A DNA stretch of 64,000 bases, taken from positions 34,700-98,699 of the forward strand of contig JAIXSQ010000018.1 in the NCBI GenBank assembly GCA_027484575.1. Direction: 5' to 3'. Made by a program: the position numbers and the translations under genes. The notes beneath the pieces are model-generated. The model was not told the DNA's origin. It worked only from the letters and a program-made list of their open reading frames with translations, and did no database searches. Within the stretch, counting starts at the first letter, position 1. The number at the start of each line of letters is the position of its first letter. Of the stretch, positions 20,074 to 30,617 are shown piece after piece. This DNA comes from Comamonadaceae bacterium (GTDB taxonomy: Bacteria; Pseudomonadota; Gammaproteobacteria; Burkholderiales; Burkholderiaceae_C).

Positions 20074-21489
20074 ATGGCACGTGAATTCACCGAAGTCTCC
20101 CCGAACGCCAGCGCCGGCGAAAAGCTGGGCAACTGGTTCGGCAACCGCTTTCCCTGGGTGGGCGAGCAGCTCAAGTACCACGTCACCGAGTACTACGCGC
20201 CCAAGAACTTCAACTTCTGGTACTTCTTCGGCTCGCTGGCGCTGCTGGTGCTGGTGATCCAGATCGTCACCGGGATCTTCTTGGTGATGCACTACAAGCC
20301 CGATGCGAACCTGGCGTTCGCCTCGGTCGAGTACATCATGCGCGACGTCCCCTGGGGCTGGCTGGTGCGCTACATGCACTCCACCGGCGCCTCGGCGTTC
20401 TTCGTGGTCGTGTACCTGCACATGTTCAAGAGCCTGCTGTACGGGTCGTACCGCAAGCCGCGCGAACTGGTGTGGATCTTCGGCTGCACGATCTTCCTGA
20501 CGCTGATGGCCGAGGCCTTCATGGGCTATCTGCTGCCCTGGGGCCAGATGTCCTACTGGGGCGCGCAGGTGATCGTGAACCTGTTCTCCGCCATCCCCTT
20601 CATCGGCCCCGACCTGGCCCTGCTGATCCGCGGCGACTACGTGGTGAGCGACGCCACGCTGAACCGCTTCTTCAGTTTCCACGTGATCGCGGTGCCGCTG
20701 GTGCTGCTGGGCCTGGTGGTGGCGCACCTGCTGGCGCTGCACGACGTGGGCTCCAACAACCCCGACGGCGTCGAGATCAAGGGCCCCAACGCCCCCAAGG
20801 ACGCGAACGGCAACCCGGTCGACGGCATCCCGTTCCATCCGTACTACACGGTGCACGACCTGCTGGGCGTGGGCGTGTTCCTGATGGCGTTCTCGGCGGT
20901 GATCTTCTTCGCCCCCGAGCTGGGCGGCTACTTTCTGGAGTTCAACAACTTCATCCCGGCCGACCCGCTGAAGACCCCGCCGCACATCGCGCCGGTCTGG
21001 TACTTCACGCCGTACTACTCGATGCTGCGCGCCATCACCACCGAGATGATGTACGTGCTGGTGCTGTGCGTGGTCGGCGCCGCGGCGTTCGCGTTCATGA
21101 AGTCGCGCATCTCCGGCATCGCCAAGGGCGCGGTGGCCGTGGCCGCCGCGGTGGGCATCGCGCTGATGCTGTCGATCGACGCCAAGTTCTGGGGCGTGGT
21201 CGTGATGGGCGGCGCCGTGATCATCCTGTTCTTCCTGCCTTGGCTGGACCACAGCCCGGTCAAGTCGATCCGCTACCGCCCCGACTGGCACAAGTGGATG
21301 TACGGCGCCTTCGTCATCAACTTCCTCGTGCTGGGCTACCTGGGCGTGCAACCGCCGTCGCCCATCGGCGAGCGCGTCTCGCAGGTCGGCACGCTGTTCT
21401 ACTTCGGCTTCTTCCTGCTGATGCCGTGGTGGAGCCGCCTGGGCGAGCCCAAGCCCGTGCCCGAGCGCATCACCTTCGCCGCGCACTGA
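20074..21489 (+). CDS. petB: Cytochrome b subunit of the bc1 complex
   Basis: A 471-residue polytopic protein carrying two b hemes and the quinone sites. Recognisable pieces are the first heme helix region with MHSTGASAFFVVVYLHMFK, the GYLLPWGQMSYWGAQV stretch of the Qo site, and the PEWY-like loop represented by APVWYFTPYYSM. C-terminal extra helices after about residue 350 make it longer than the mitochondrial-type protein, as in many proteobacteria. It starts 9 bases after petA with a GAGGAG ribosome binding site. Confidence 0.96.
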   Translation: MAREFTEVSPNASAGEKLGNWFGNRFPWVGEQLKYHVTEYYAPKNFNFWYFFGSLALLVLVIQIVTGIFLVMHYKPDANLAFASVEYIMRDVPWGWLVRYMHSTGASAFFVVVYLHMFKSLLYGSYRKPRELVWIFGCTIFLTLMAEAFMGYLLPWGQMSYWGAQVIVNLFSAIPFIGPDLALLIRGDYVVSDATLNRFFSFHVIAVPLVLLGLVVAHLLALHDVGSNNPDGVEIKGPNAPKDANGNPVDGIPFHPYYTVHDLLGVGVFLMAFSAVIFFAPELGGYFLEFNNFIPADPLKTPPHIAPVWYFTPYYSMLRAITTEMMYVLVLCVVGAAAFAFMKSRISGIAKGAVAVAAAVGIALMLSIDAKFWGVVVMGGAVIILFFLPWLDHSPVKSIRYRPDWHKWMYGAFVINFLVLGYLGVQPPSPIGERVSQVGTLFYFGFFLLMPWWSRLGEPKPVPERITFAAH

Positions 21490-21509
21490 CACCCGAGGGA
21501 CCCGAATCC

Positions 21510-22277
21510 ATGAAGAAGCTCCTCCTGTCCCTGGCGTTCTCCCTCGCTGCGGTGCTGCCGCTCGCGCCGGCCCACGCTGCCGGCGGCGAAGGCATCGCCT
21601 GGGACCGCGCCCCCAACCTGACGAATGACCTGCCGGCGCTGCAGAACGGCGCCAAGACCTTCGTCAACTACTGCCTGGGCTGCCACTCGGCCGCCTACAT
21701 GCGCTACAACCGCCTGCGCGACATCGGCCTGACCGAGCAGCAGATCAAGGACAACCTGCTGTTCACCACCGACAAGGTGGGCGAGACCATGAAGGCCGCG
21801 ATCGACCCGAAGCAGGCCAAGGAATGGTTCGGCGGCAACCCGCCCGACCTGACCCTGGTCGCTCGCTCGCGCGCCGGCCACGGCGGCACCGGTGCCGACT
21901 ACCTGTACACCTTCCTGCGCACCTTCTACCGCGACGAGGCCAAGGCCACCGGGTGGAACAACCTCGCGTTCCCCAACGTGGGCATGCCGCATGCCCTGTG
22001 GCAGCTGCAGGGCGAGCGCGAGCCGGTGTTCGACACGGTCGAGAGCCACGGCCACGAGACCAAGGTCTTCAAGGGCTGGAAACAGGTCACCCCGGGCCAG
22101 ATGACGCCGGTGCAGTACGACCGCACCATCGCCGAGCTGGTGGGCTACCTGCAGTGGATGGCCGAGCCCGCCGCCAACCAGCGCGTGCGCGTCGGCGTCT
22201 GGGTGCTGCTGTTCCTGCTGGTGTTCACCGTCTTCGCCTGGCGACTGAACGCCGCTTTCTGGAAGGACGTCCGGTAA
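21510..22277 (+). CDS. petC: Cytochrome c1 subunit of the bc1 complex
   Basis: A 255-residue c-type cytochrome: Sec signal peptide (about 1-23, ending AHA), heme attachment motif Cys55-Leu-Gly-Cys58-His59, a later Met ligand region (about 156-166, FPNVGMPHALW), and a C-terminal membrane anchor (about 226-245). It accepts electrons from the Rieske cluster and reduces soluble cytochrome c. Ends the petABC operon before a strong terminator. Confidence 0.96.
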   Translation: MKKLLLSLAFSLAAVLPLAPAHAAGGEGIAWDRAPNLTNDLPALQNGAKTFVNYCLGCHSAAYMRYNRLRDIGLTEQQIKDNLLFTTDKVGETMKAAIDPKQAKEWFGGNPPDLTLVARSRAGHGGTGADYLYTFLRTFYRDEAKATGWNNLAFPNVGMPHALWQLQGEREPVFDTVESHGHETKVFKGWKQVTPGQMTPVQYDRTIAELVGYLQWMAEPAANQRVRVGVWVLLFLLVFTVFAWRLNAAFWKDVR

Positions 22278-22310
22278 CGTCCGGACACCGTTCGCCACAC
22301 GGACTCACGG

Positions 22311-22341
22311 ACACGGTCTGGCGCATGCCAGACCGTGTTTT
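22311..22341 (+). terminator. Intrinsic terminator after petABC
   Basis: A perfect 12-bp stem (arms ACACGGTCTGGC and GCCAGACCGTGT) with a 4-base GCAT loop is followed by a TTTT run. It lies 33 bases after petC and 24 bases before sspA, so it should end petABC transcription and leave sspAB to its own promoter or to read-through. Confidence 0.85.
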
Positions 22342-22364
22342 CACTTTGACAAGGAGCCATTGAC

Positions 22365-22976
22365 ATGATGGTGCTGTACTCGGGCACGACCTGCCCCTTC
22401 TCCCACCGCTGCCGGTTCGTGCTGTTCGAAAAGGGCATGGACTTCGAGATTCGCGACGTCGACCTGTACAACAAGCCGGAAGACATCAACGTGATGAACC
22501 CGTACGGCCAGGTCCCAATCCTGGTCGAGCGCGACCTGATCCTGTACGAGTCGAACATCATCAACGAGTACATCGACGAGCGCTTCCCGCATCCGCAGCT
22601 GATGCCCGGCGACCCGGTCGACCGCGCCCGAGTGCGCCTGTTCCTGCTGAACTTCGAGAAGGAGCTGTTCACCCACGTGAGCACGCTCGAGGCGCGCAGC
22701 AACAAGGGCAACGAGAAGGCGCTGGAGAAGGCGCGCTCGCACATCCGCGACCGCCTCACGCAGCTCGCCCCGGTGTTCCTGAAGAACAAGTACATGCTCG
22801 GCGAGAACTTCTCGATGCTCGACGTCGCCATCGCGCCCCTGCTGTGGCGCATGGACTACTATGGCATCGAGTTGTCCAAGAATGCCGCGCCGCTGCTGAA
22901 GTACGCCGAACGCATCTTCTCGCGCCCCGCCTACATCGAGGCGCTGACGCCGTCCGAGAAGGTGATGCGCAAGTAA
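22365..22976 (+). CDS. sspA: Stringent starvation protein A (GST-fold transcription factor)
   Basis: A 203-residue GST-like protein with thioredoxin-fold N-domain (MVLYSGTTCPFSHRCRFVL, about 2-20) and helical C-domain. SspA binds RNA polymerase and modulates stationary-phase and stress promoters; it has no GST activity. The order petABC-sspA-sspB is typical of betaproteobacteria. Two ATG codons are adjacent; the upstream AAGGAGCC favours the first. Confidence 0.94.
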   Translation: MMVLYSGTTCPFSHRCRFVLFEKGMDFEIRDVDLYNKPEDINVMNPYGQVPILVERDLILYESNIINEYIDERFPHPQLMPGDPVDRARVRLFLLNFEKELFTHVSTLEARSNKGNEKALEKARSHIRDRLTQLAPVFLKNKYMLGENFSMLDVAIAPLLWRMDYYGIELSKNAAPLLKYAERIFSRPAYIEALTPSEKVMRK

Positions 22977-22997
22977 GCGGCCGCGGGCACCCCACCG

Positions 22998-23489
22998 ATG
23001 AACGCCCTCGAATCGACGTCCACGCGCCCCTACCTGATCCGTGCCCTGTACGACTGGTGCACCGACAACGGCTTCACGCCCTACGTCGCGGTGCAGGTCG
23101 ACGAGACCGTGCAGGTGCCGCGCGAGTACGTCAAGAACGGCGAGATCGTGCTGAACATCAGCTTCGACGCGACCAGCTCGCTCAAGCTGGGCAACGACTT
23201 CATCGAGTTCAAGGCCCGCTTCGCCGGCACCGCGCGCGAGATCATCGTGCCGGTCAACCGCGTGATCGCCATCTACGCCCGCGAGAACGGGCAGGGCATG
23301 GCGTTCCCCGTGCCCGCGCCCGCCCCGCAGGCCGAGCCGCGGCCGTCGCCGCTGTCCAGCGTCGCGGCCGCGCCGGCCGAGGCCGATGCGCGCATCGTGC
23401 AACTGGTCACGCCGGAAGGCAGTGGCCCCGGCGGCGAGCCGCCCAAGCCGCCCAGCGGCCCGCGCCCTGCGCTCAAGCGCGTCAAGTGA
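22998..23489 (+). CDS. sspB: ClpXP protease specificity-enhancing factor SspB
   Basis: A 163-residue SspB: N-terminal substrate-binding domain (about 8-110) with RPYLIRALYDWCTDNGFTPY and the VQVPREYVKNGEIVLNIS pattern, a flexible Pro/Ala-rich linker, and a short C-terminal ClpX-binding tail ending in basic residues. It tethers ssrA-tagged proteins to ClpXP. Located 21 bases after sspA. Confidence 0.94.
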   Translation: MNALESTSTRPYLIRALYDWCTDNGFTPYVAVQVDETVQVPREYVKNGEIVLNISFDATSSLKLGNDFIEFKARFAGTAREIIVPVNRVIAIYARENGQGMAFPVPAPAPQAEPRPSPLSSVAAAPAEADARIVQLVTPEGSGPGGEPPKPPSGPRPALKRVK

Positions 23490-23508
23490 GCGCCGGCAAC
23501 GCGCGACC

Positions 23509-23514
23509 TAGAAT
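23509..23514 (+). promoter_or_regulatory. Putative -10 box TAGAAT for tRNA-Thr
   Basis: TAGAAT followed by CCGCGCC ends 9 bases before the first base of the tRNA, a normal spacing for a stable-RNA promoter. The -35 is not obvious, and read-through from sspB is also possible. Confidence 0.45.
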
Positions 23515-23523
23515 CCGCGCCAC

Positions 23524-23598
23524 GCCGATTTAGCTCAGTGGTAGAGCAACCGCCTTGTAAGCGGTAGGTCCTCGGTTCAATCCCGAGAATCGGCACCA
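23524..23598 (+). tRNA. tRNA-Thr (anticodon UGU)
   Basis: A complete cloverleaf: acceptor GCCGATT pairs with AATCGGC. D-arm GCTC/GAGC encloses AGTGGTA, and the anticodon stem CCGC/GCGG encloses loop CTTGTAA with anticodon TGT. The T-arm CTCGG/CCGAG has loop TTCAATC. Discriminator A and an encoded CCA end follow. It reads ACA (and by wobble other ACN) threonine codons. No integration of foreign DNA at its 3' end is visible. Confidence 0.96.
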
Positions 23599-23691
23599 TC
23601 CCCCTGCATCGCGCAAGCCGCCCGTCGCCAGCCGGCGACCGTTCGGCGCGGCGTGCCACGCGCTGCGCGGCAGCGCCACGTCACCTGCCGT

Positions 23692-24036
23692 TCAACGTGC
23701 CTGAACCGTTTGAACTTTGAGGCGGATGACGGTAACCTCCCACCCCCGGCTGCGCAGATGCGCCAACAAGGCAGGAACCACCTGCCGGAGCTTCGCGGCC
23801 GCGGCGTTGCCTTCGACCAGCAGGCACCAGTCGGTTCCGTCGATCGGTCCCGGCTTCACGCGCTGGCGCAGGGCCGCCGGGATCAGGGACTCCACCGCCT
23901 TGAGACGCTCGCCCGATTCGCGCGCGAGTGCCGCCAGCCGCCCCAGCGTGGGCGACGCATCGGCGGCCTCGAGCACCGACAGGGTGTGGGGTTTGCGTTG
24001 CAAGGGCGGTGGCCAAGACAGGGGTGAGGCTTGCAT
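23692..24036 (-). CDS. DciA-like protein (DUF721)
   Basis: A 114-residue DUF721 protein, related to the DciA helicase loader/operator that replaces DnaC in many bacteria. The recognisable parts are the central LIPAALRQRVKPGPIDGTDWCLLVEGNAAAAKLRQ region and a short basic C-terminus. Assignment as a true DciA is inference from domain and length. The gene is divergent from the M23 peptidase gene, and the two start codons lie within 6 bases, so each ribosome binding site falls in the other coding sequence. Confidence 0.78.
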   Translation of the reverse strand: MQASPLSWPPPLQRKPHTLSVLEAADASPTLGRLAALARESGERLKAVESLIPAALRQRVKPGPIDGTDWCLLVEGNAAAAKLRQVVPALLAHLRSRGWEVTVIRLKVQTVQAR

Positions 24037-24999
24037 TTCATTATCACGGATGCCTGGCTGGCCAAGAGCCGTGCCATCCACCTGAGCGGCACGCGCCTGC
24101 TCGTGGCCCTGGCCGCTGCGGCGGTGCTGCTCATGCTGTCGGCCGCGTTGCTCTACCACTGGGTGTTCCTCAAGGGCGCCCGCGAGGGCTGGCCCGTGGT
24201 GGGCACGCTGGTGCGCTGGGTCGTGCGCGACGAGTTCGAGCAGCGCGACCGCTACCTGCAGGAAAACATCGACGCGATGGCGCGCAAGGTCGGCGAGATG
24301 CAGGCCAAGCTGGTGCAACTCGAGGCCCTCGGTGAGCGCGTCTCGGGCCTGGCCGGCGTCAACCCGGCCGAGCTGAAGGCCACCCCCGGCCGCGGCGGCG
24401 TCCTGGTCGAGGGCCGCTCGCTGTCGCTGCAGGACCTGCAGTCCACGCTGGCCGACCTCGACCGGCTGTCCGGCGAGCGCGCCGACCTGCTGACCATGGC
24501 CGAGTCGCGGCTGTTCGAGCAGAAGGTGCGCACCATGATGATCCCCACCCAGACGCCGGTGGCCCAGGGCACGCTGGGTTCGCCGTTCGGCTGGCGCATC
24601 GATCCCTTCACCGGCCGCTCGGCCCTGCACACCGGCCTGGACTTCGAGGCCCAGCCGGGCGCGCCCATCCTGGCCGCCGCCGGCGGCGTGGTGGTCGCGC
24701 AGGAACTGCACCCGCAATACGGCCACATGGTCGAGGTCGACCACGGCAACGGCCTGGTCACGCGCTACGCCCACGCCTCGCGCGTGCACGTGCGCAATGG
24801 CGACCTGGTCAAGCGCGGGCAGAAGATCGCCGAGGTCGGCTCCACCGGCCGCTCCACCGGTCCGCACCTGCACTTCGAGGTGCTGGTGCAGGGCATTCCG
24901 CAGGACCCGCGCAAGTTCCTGGATGCCGGCCAGCACCTGGCCCACGCGCGCCCCGCGGGTGCCGGTGGCGCCCCCGGCGGGCCGCGGCCCGGCAGGTAA
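24031..24999 (+). CDS. M23 family zinc metallopeptidase, TTG start
   Basis: A 322-residue inner-membrane-anchored LytM-type protein. It has one N-terminal transmembrane segment (about 21-44), a coiled-coil region (about 70-160), and the M23 domain with H-x(3)-D in LHTGLDFEAQPG (about 203-214) and the HLHFEV metal motif (about 277-282). It probably cleaves or regulates cleavage of peptidoglycan cross-links. The only start giving the conserved opening HFIITDAWLAKSRA is TTG at 24031, preceded by GGTGAGG. It ends at a TAA that overlaps the -10 candidate of secA. Confidence 0.9.
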   Translation: MHFIITDAWLAKSRAIHLSGTRLLVALAAAAVLLMLSAALLYHWVFLKGAREGWPVVGTLVRWVVRDEFEQRDRYLQENIDAMARKVGEMQAKLVQLEALGERVSGLAGVNPAELKATPGRGGVLVEGRSLSLQDLQSTLADLDRLSGERADLLTMAESRLFEQKVRTMMIPTQTPVAQGTLGSPFGWRIDPFTGRSALHTGLDFEAQPGAPILAAAGGVVVAQELHPQYGHMVEVDHGNGLVTRYAHASRVHVRNGDLVKRGQKIAEVGSTGRSTGPHLHFEVLVQGIPQDPRKFLDAGQHLAHARPAGAGGAPGGPRPGR

Positions 25000-25002
25000 A
25001 AT
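24997..25002 (+). promoter_or_regulatory. Putative -10 box TAAAAT for secA
   Basis: TAAAAT followed by CGCGCG begins on the stop codon of the M23 gene and leaves a leader of about 110 bases before secA. That leader contains a GC-rich segment but no ORF resembling SecM. Confidence 0.4.
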
Positions 25003-25120
25003 CGCGCGCTTTGCCGTGGCGCCCCCTTCCGGGCGGCGCGGCAGCCTCCACCTGCCAGCACCAACAAGGATCCTGGCTGCCCACGGGGGCCGGCACGGCC
25101 GGCCGGGCGGCAACGCGTTC

Positions 25121-27916
<2,796 letters not shown>

Positions 27917-27947
27917 GCGGCCAGCCGGGGCGCCGTGCCGCGGGGGC

Positions 27948-28907
27948 TCAGCCCTCGACGCGGCGGCGCGGCTGGCCGGCCAGCCAGGCCGCGTAGCCTT
28001 CGCCACAGGTCCCGGCCAGCGGGAACAGCGCGCCCAGCAGGTGGCCGGTGCCGCCCACCGGGAAGGCCTCGGCCAGCGTCGGCGCCTGCCCCAGGGCGGC
28101 CGCCACCTCCAGGTTGGCCAGCTGCCGGCCGGCGCGGATCTCCTGCACCGCCGACACCGGCAGTCCCGCCGATTCGGCCGTCTCGGCCAGCGCCGGCAGG
28201 TCCGAGGGTTGCTCCAGCTGCAGCCACACCGGCGTGCCCGCCGCATCCAGCCCCAGCACCCCGAACGGGTCGCCCAGCACCACGTGCTCGACCCAGCGGC
28301 GCGAGGCCAGCTCCTCCAGGTCCGCGCCCACGCCCGGCAGGCGCAGCACGGCCACGTGCTCGGGCCGCAGCGTCGCGCGCCAGGTGTGCACGTGCCGGGG
28401 GTGGGGCTGCGCCAGCAGGCGCTGCACCACGTGCACCAGGTGGCGCGCCATGTCGGGCATCTGCTTGGCGATGAACTGGTCGATCAGCCCGCGGTTGAAC
28501 GCCTGCACCGCCACCTGCTCGTCGGCCTGGCCGGTGAGCAGCACCCGGCTGCCGCTCCAGTCCTGCAGCCGCTGCAGCACCTGCAGGCCGTCCATGCCCG
28601 GCATCGAGAAGTCGACCACCACCACCCGCGTGAGCGCGTGGCGCTCGGCCGATGCCGACCAGTACTGCAGCAGCTGCGGCAGCAGCGGCTGGCCGTCGCG
28701 CCAGCGGTCGACCAGCGCCTGCTGCCGCCACGCGTCCGCCTCCCAGGCGGCCGGCTCGCCGGCCAGGTGGTCCAGGCAGGCCTGGGGCCGCTGGAACAGG
28801 CGCAGGTTCCACTGGCGCGGCATCGCGAGGGCGAGCATCTCGAGGTAATCCGGGTCGTCGTCGAGGAAGACCACGGTGCCGGGACGATGGAACGGCGCGA
28901 AGCTCAT
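27948..28907 (-). CDS. Response regulator with N-terminal receiver domain
   Basis: A 319-residue protein. A receiver domain occupies about 10-165: acidic pocket FLDDDPDYLEM, phospho-acceptor Asp in VVVVDFSMPGMDGL and the conserved Thr/Lys positions in VLLTGQADEQ and FIAKQMP. The insert between the first and third strands is unusually long. The C-terminal half has no HTH that I recognise. No histidine kinase gene is next to it. It is divergent from the LuxR-type regulator at 28979, separated by 71 bases. Confidence 0.8.
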   Translation of the reverse strand: MSFAPFHRPGTVVFLDDDPDYLEMLALAMPRQWNLRLFQRPQACLDHLAGEPAAWEADAWRQQALVDRWRDGQPLLPQLLQYWSASAERHALTRVVVVDFSMPGMDGLQVLQRLQDWSGSRVLLTGQADEQVAVQAFNRGLIDQFIAKQMPDMARHLVHVVQRLLAQPHPRHVHTWRATLRPEHVAVLRLPGVGADLEELASRRWVEHVVLGDPFGVLGLDAAGTPVWLQLEQPSDLPALAETAESAGLPVSAVQEIRAGRQLANLEVAAALGQAPTLAEAFPVGGTGHLLGALFPLAGTCGEGYAAWLAGQPRRRVEG

Positions 28908-28978
28908 GGGCAGGGCGGGATTGGGGGGCGTCGGGCCCCGATGCTGCTATTGTCGGCGCCCCTGCTGCGTTGCGTCCC

Positions 28979-29617
28979 ATGTTGATTTCCGCCCTGCCCG
29001 ACGGCGCCCCGCTCGATGTCGTGCTGACCGCCTGGACGCGGTCCGTGCGCGGCATGGCCGTGCAGGCGGTGGCGGTGCTCGGGCCGGCCCTGGACGCGCC
29101 GGCCGGCGCGCAGCAGGTGCTGGCCGTGCACCCCCCGGCGGCGGCTGGCCTGGCGCAGGCCCTGGCCACCGAGGTGCAGGCGCCCACCGACCCCTTGCTG
29201 GCCTGGGACAACCTGGCCGAAGCCCCCGTGTCCCCCTGGCTGGCGCCGGCCCGCGCCCTCGGCCTGCAGGCGCGCCTGGCCATTGCGCAGGCCCTGCCGG
29301 CCGACGTGCGCCTGGTGGCCCACCTGTTCTCGGCCCGCCCGCTGGAACCCGCCGCCGCCGGCGAAGCCGCCTGGACCGCGCTGCAGGGCTGGCCCGCGGT
29401 GCGACGGCAGATCGGCGCGCGGCAGTCGCGCCTGAGCCCGCGCGAGCGGGCCTGCCTCGAACTGGCCTTCCTCGGGCTGACGGCGCGCGAGAGCGCGCAG
29501 CGGCTGCAGTGCGCCGAGCGCACGGTCAACTACCACCTGGCCAATGCGATGGCCAAGCTCGGTGCCGACGGCAAGCAGGCGGCGCTGCGGCGCGCCTGCT
29601 GGCTGGGCGCCATCTGA
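28979..29617 (+). CDS. LuxR-type HTH transcriptional regulator
   Basis: A 212-residue protein with a C-terminal LuxR/GerE HTH (about 148-205): LSPRERACLELAFLGLTARE and RTVNYHLANAMAKLG are the characteristic scaffold and recognition helices. The N-terminal 140 residues are Ala-rich and do not show a clear autoinducer-binding or receiver motif. It might act with the divergent receiver protein; this is inferred from adjacency only. Confidence 0.82.
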   Translation: MLISALPDGAPLDVVLTAWTRSVRGMAVQAVAVLGPALDAPAGAQQVLAVHPPAAAGLAQALATEVQAPTDPLLAWDNLAEAPVSPWLAPARALGLQARLAIAQALPADVRLVAHLFSARPLEPAAAGEAAWTALQGWPAVRRQIGARQSRLSPRERACLELAFLGLTARESAQRLQCAERTVNYHLANAMAKLGADGKQAALRRACWLGAI

Positions 29618-29686
29618 GCCACCCGCAGCCCGACCGCACCTCGGCGGTGCGGCGGGTATAGTGGCGCTCCCCCGCCCGCCCCAGCC

Positions 29687-30505
29687 ATGCCGCCCGACGC
29701 CGCTCCCCCTCCGATCGAGCCGATGCCGGGCGGTCCGCTGCTGGCCATCGACATCGGCAACACCCGCCTGAAGTGGGCCCTGTACGAGTCGGCCGCGCCG
29801 AGTGCCCTGGTCATCGCGCAGGGCGCCGAATTCCTCGAGCAGATCGAGACCCTGGCCGAAGGCGCGTGGGCCGGCCTGCCGCGCCCGCACCGCATGCTGG
29901 GTTGCTCGGTCGCCGCCGATGCGGTGCGCCGGCGCGCCGAGGCCCAGGTCGACGAGGCCTGGGGGCTGCCCGGCCACTGGGTGCATGCCAGCGCCGCCGA
30001 AGCGGGCCTGACCAACGGCTACGACCATCCCACGCGCCTGGGCGCCGACCGCTGGGTGGCCATGATCGGCGCGCGCCACCGGCTGCTGGCGCGCGGGACC
30101 CGGGGCCCGATGGTGGTGGTCATGGTGGGCACCGCGGTGACGGTCGAGGCCGTGGACGCCGACGGCCGCTTCCTGGGCGGCCTGATCCTGCCGGGCCACG
30201 GCATCATGCTGCGCGCGCTCGAGTCCGGCACCGCCGGCCTGCACGTGCCCACCGGCGAGGTGCGCGCCTTTCCCACCAACACCAGCGACGCGCTGACCAG
30301 CGGCGGCACCTACGCCATCGCCGGCGCGGTCGAACGCATGGTGCAGCACGTGCGCAGCCACTGCGGCGCCGAGCCGGCCTGCGTCATGACCGGCGGCGCC
30401 GGCTGGAAGATGGCGCCGCACATGTCGGTGCCCTGCGAGCTGGTGGACAGCCTCATCTTCGACGGCCTGCTCGAGATCGCCGCGCGCCGCTACGCGCCGG
30501 CCTGA
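29687..30505 (+). CDS. coaX: Type III pantothenate kinase CoaX
   Basis: A 272-residue ASKHA-fold kinase for the first step of CoA synthesis. Phosphate-binding DIGNTRLKWALYE, the substrate region NGYDHPTRLGADRWVAMIGA and VVMVGTAVTVEAVD are the three signatures of the type III enzyme. A second ATG at 29723 (MPGGPLLAIDIGN) would remove a Pro-rich leader and is also plausible. TATAGT at 29657 may be its -10. Confidence 0.92.
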   Translation: MPPDAAPPPIEPMPGGPLLAIDIGNTRLKWALYESAAPSALVIAQGAEFLEQIETLAEGAWAGLPRPHRMLGCSVAADAVRRRAEAQVDEAWGLPGHWVHASAAEAGLTNGYDHPTRLGADRWVAMIGARHRLLARGTRGPMVVVMVGTAVTVEAVDADGRFLGGLILPGHGIMLRALESGTAGLHVPTGEVRAFPTNTSDALTSGGTYAIAGAVERMVQHVRSHCGAEPACVMTGGAGWKMAPHMSVPCELVDSLIFDGLLEIAARRYAPA

Positions 30506-30531
30506 GCCCGCCGGGGGCATCCCCGGCCACC

Positions 30532-30537
30532 TACAAT
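30532..30537 (+). promoter_or_regulatory. Putative -10 box TACAAT upstream of BMP-type gene
   Basis: TACAAT followed by CGGCC. Transcription starting 6-7 bases downstream would begin at the first base of the following hairpin (30543), placing a terminator-like structure at the 5' end of the message. Confidence 0.4.
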
Positions 30538-30542
30538 CGGCC

Positions 30543-30573
30543 AGCCGCTGCGAATCCGCGCAGCGGCTTTTTC
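30543..30573 (+). terminator. Hairpin with T run after coaX, at the head of the BMP-gene leader
   Basis: A perfect 10-bp stem AGCCGCTGCG / CGCAGCGGCT with a 6-base loop is followed by TTTTT. It can terminate coaX transcription. Because TACAAT lies just upstream, it could also be the first structure in the transcript of the next gene. Confidence 0.75.
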
Positions 30574-30617
30574 TTTGTCCCGCCGCCCATGCCGCGGGGC
30601 CCATGTCGAGGAACACC

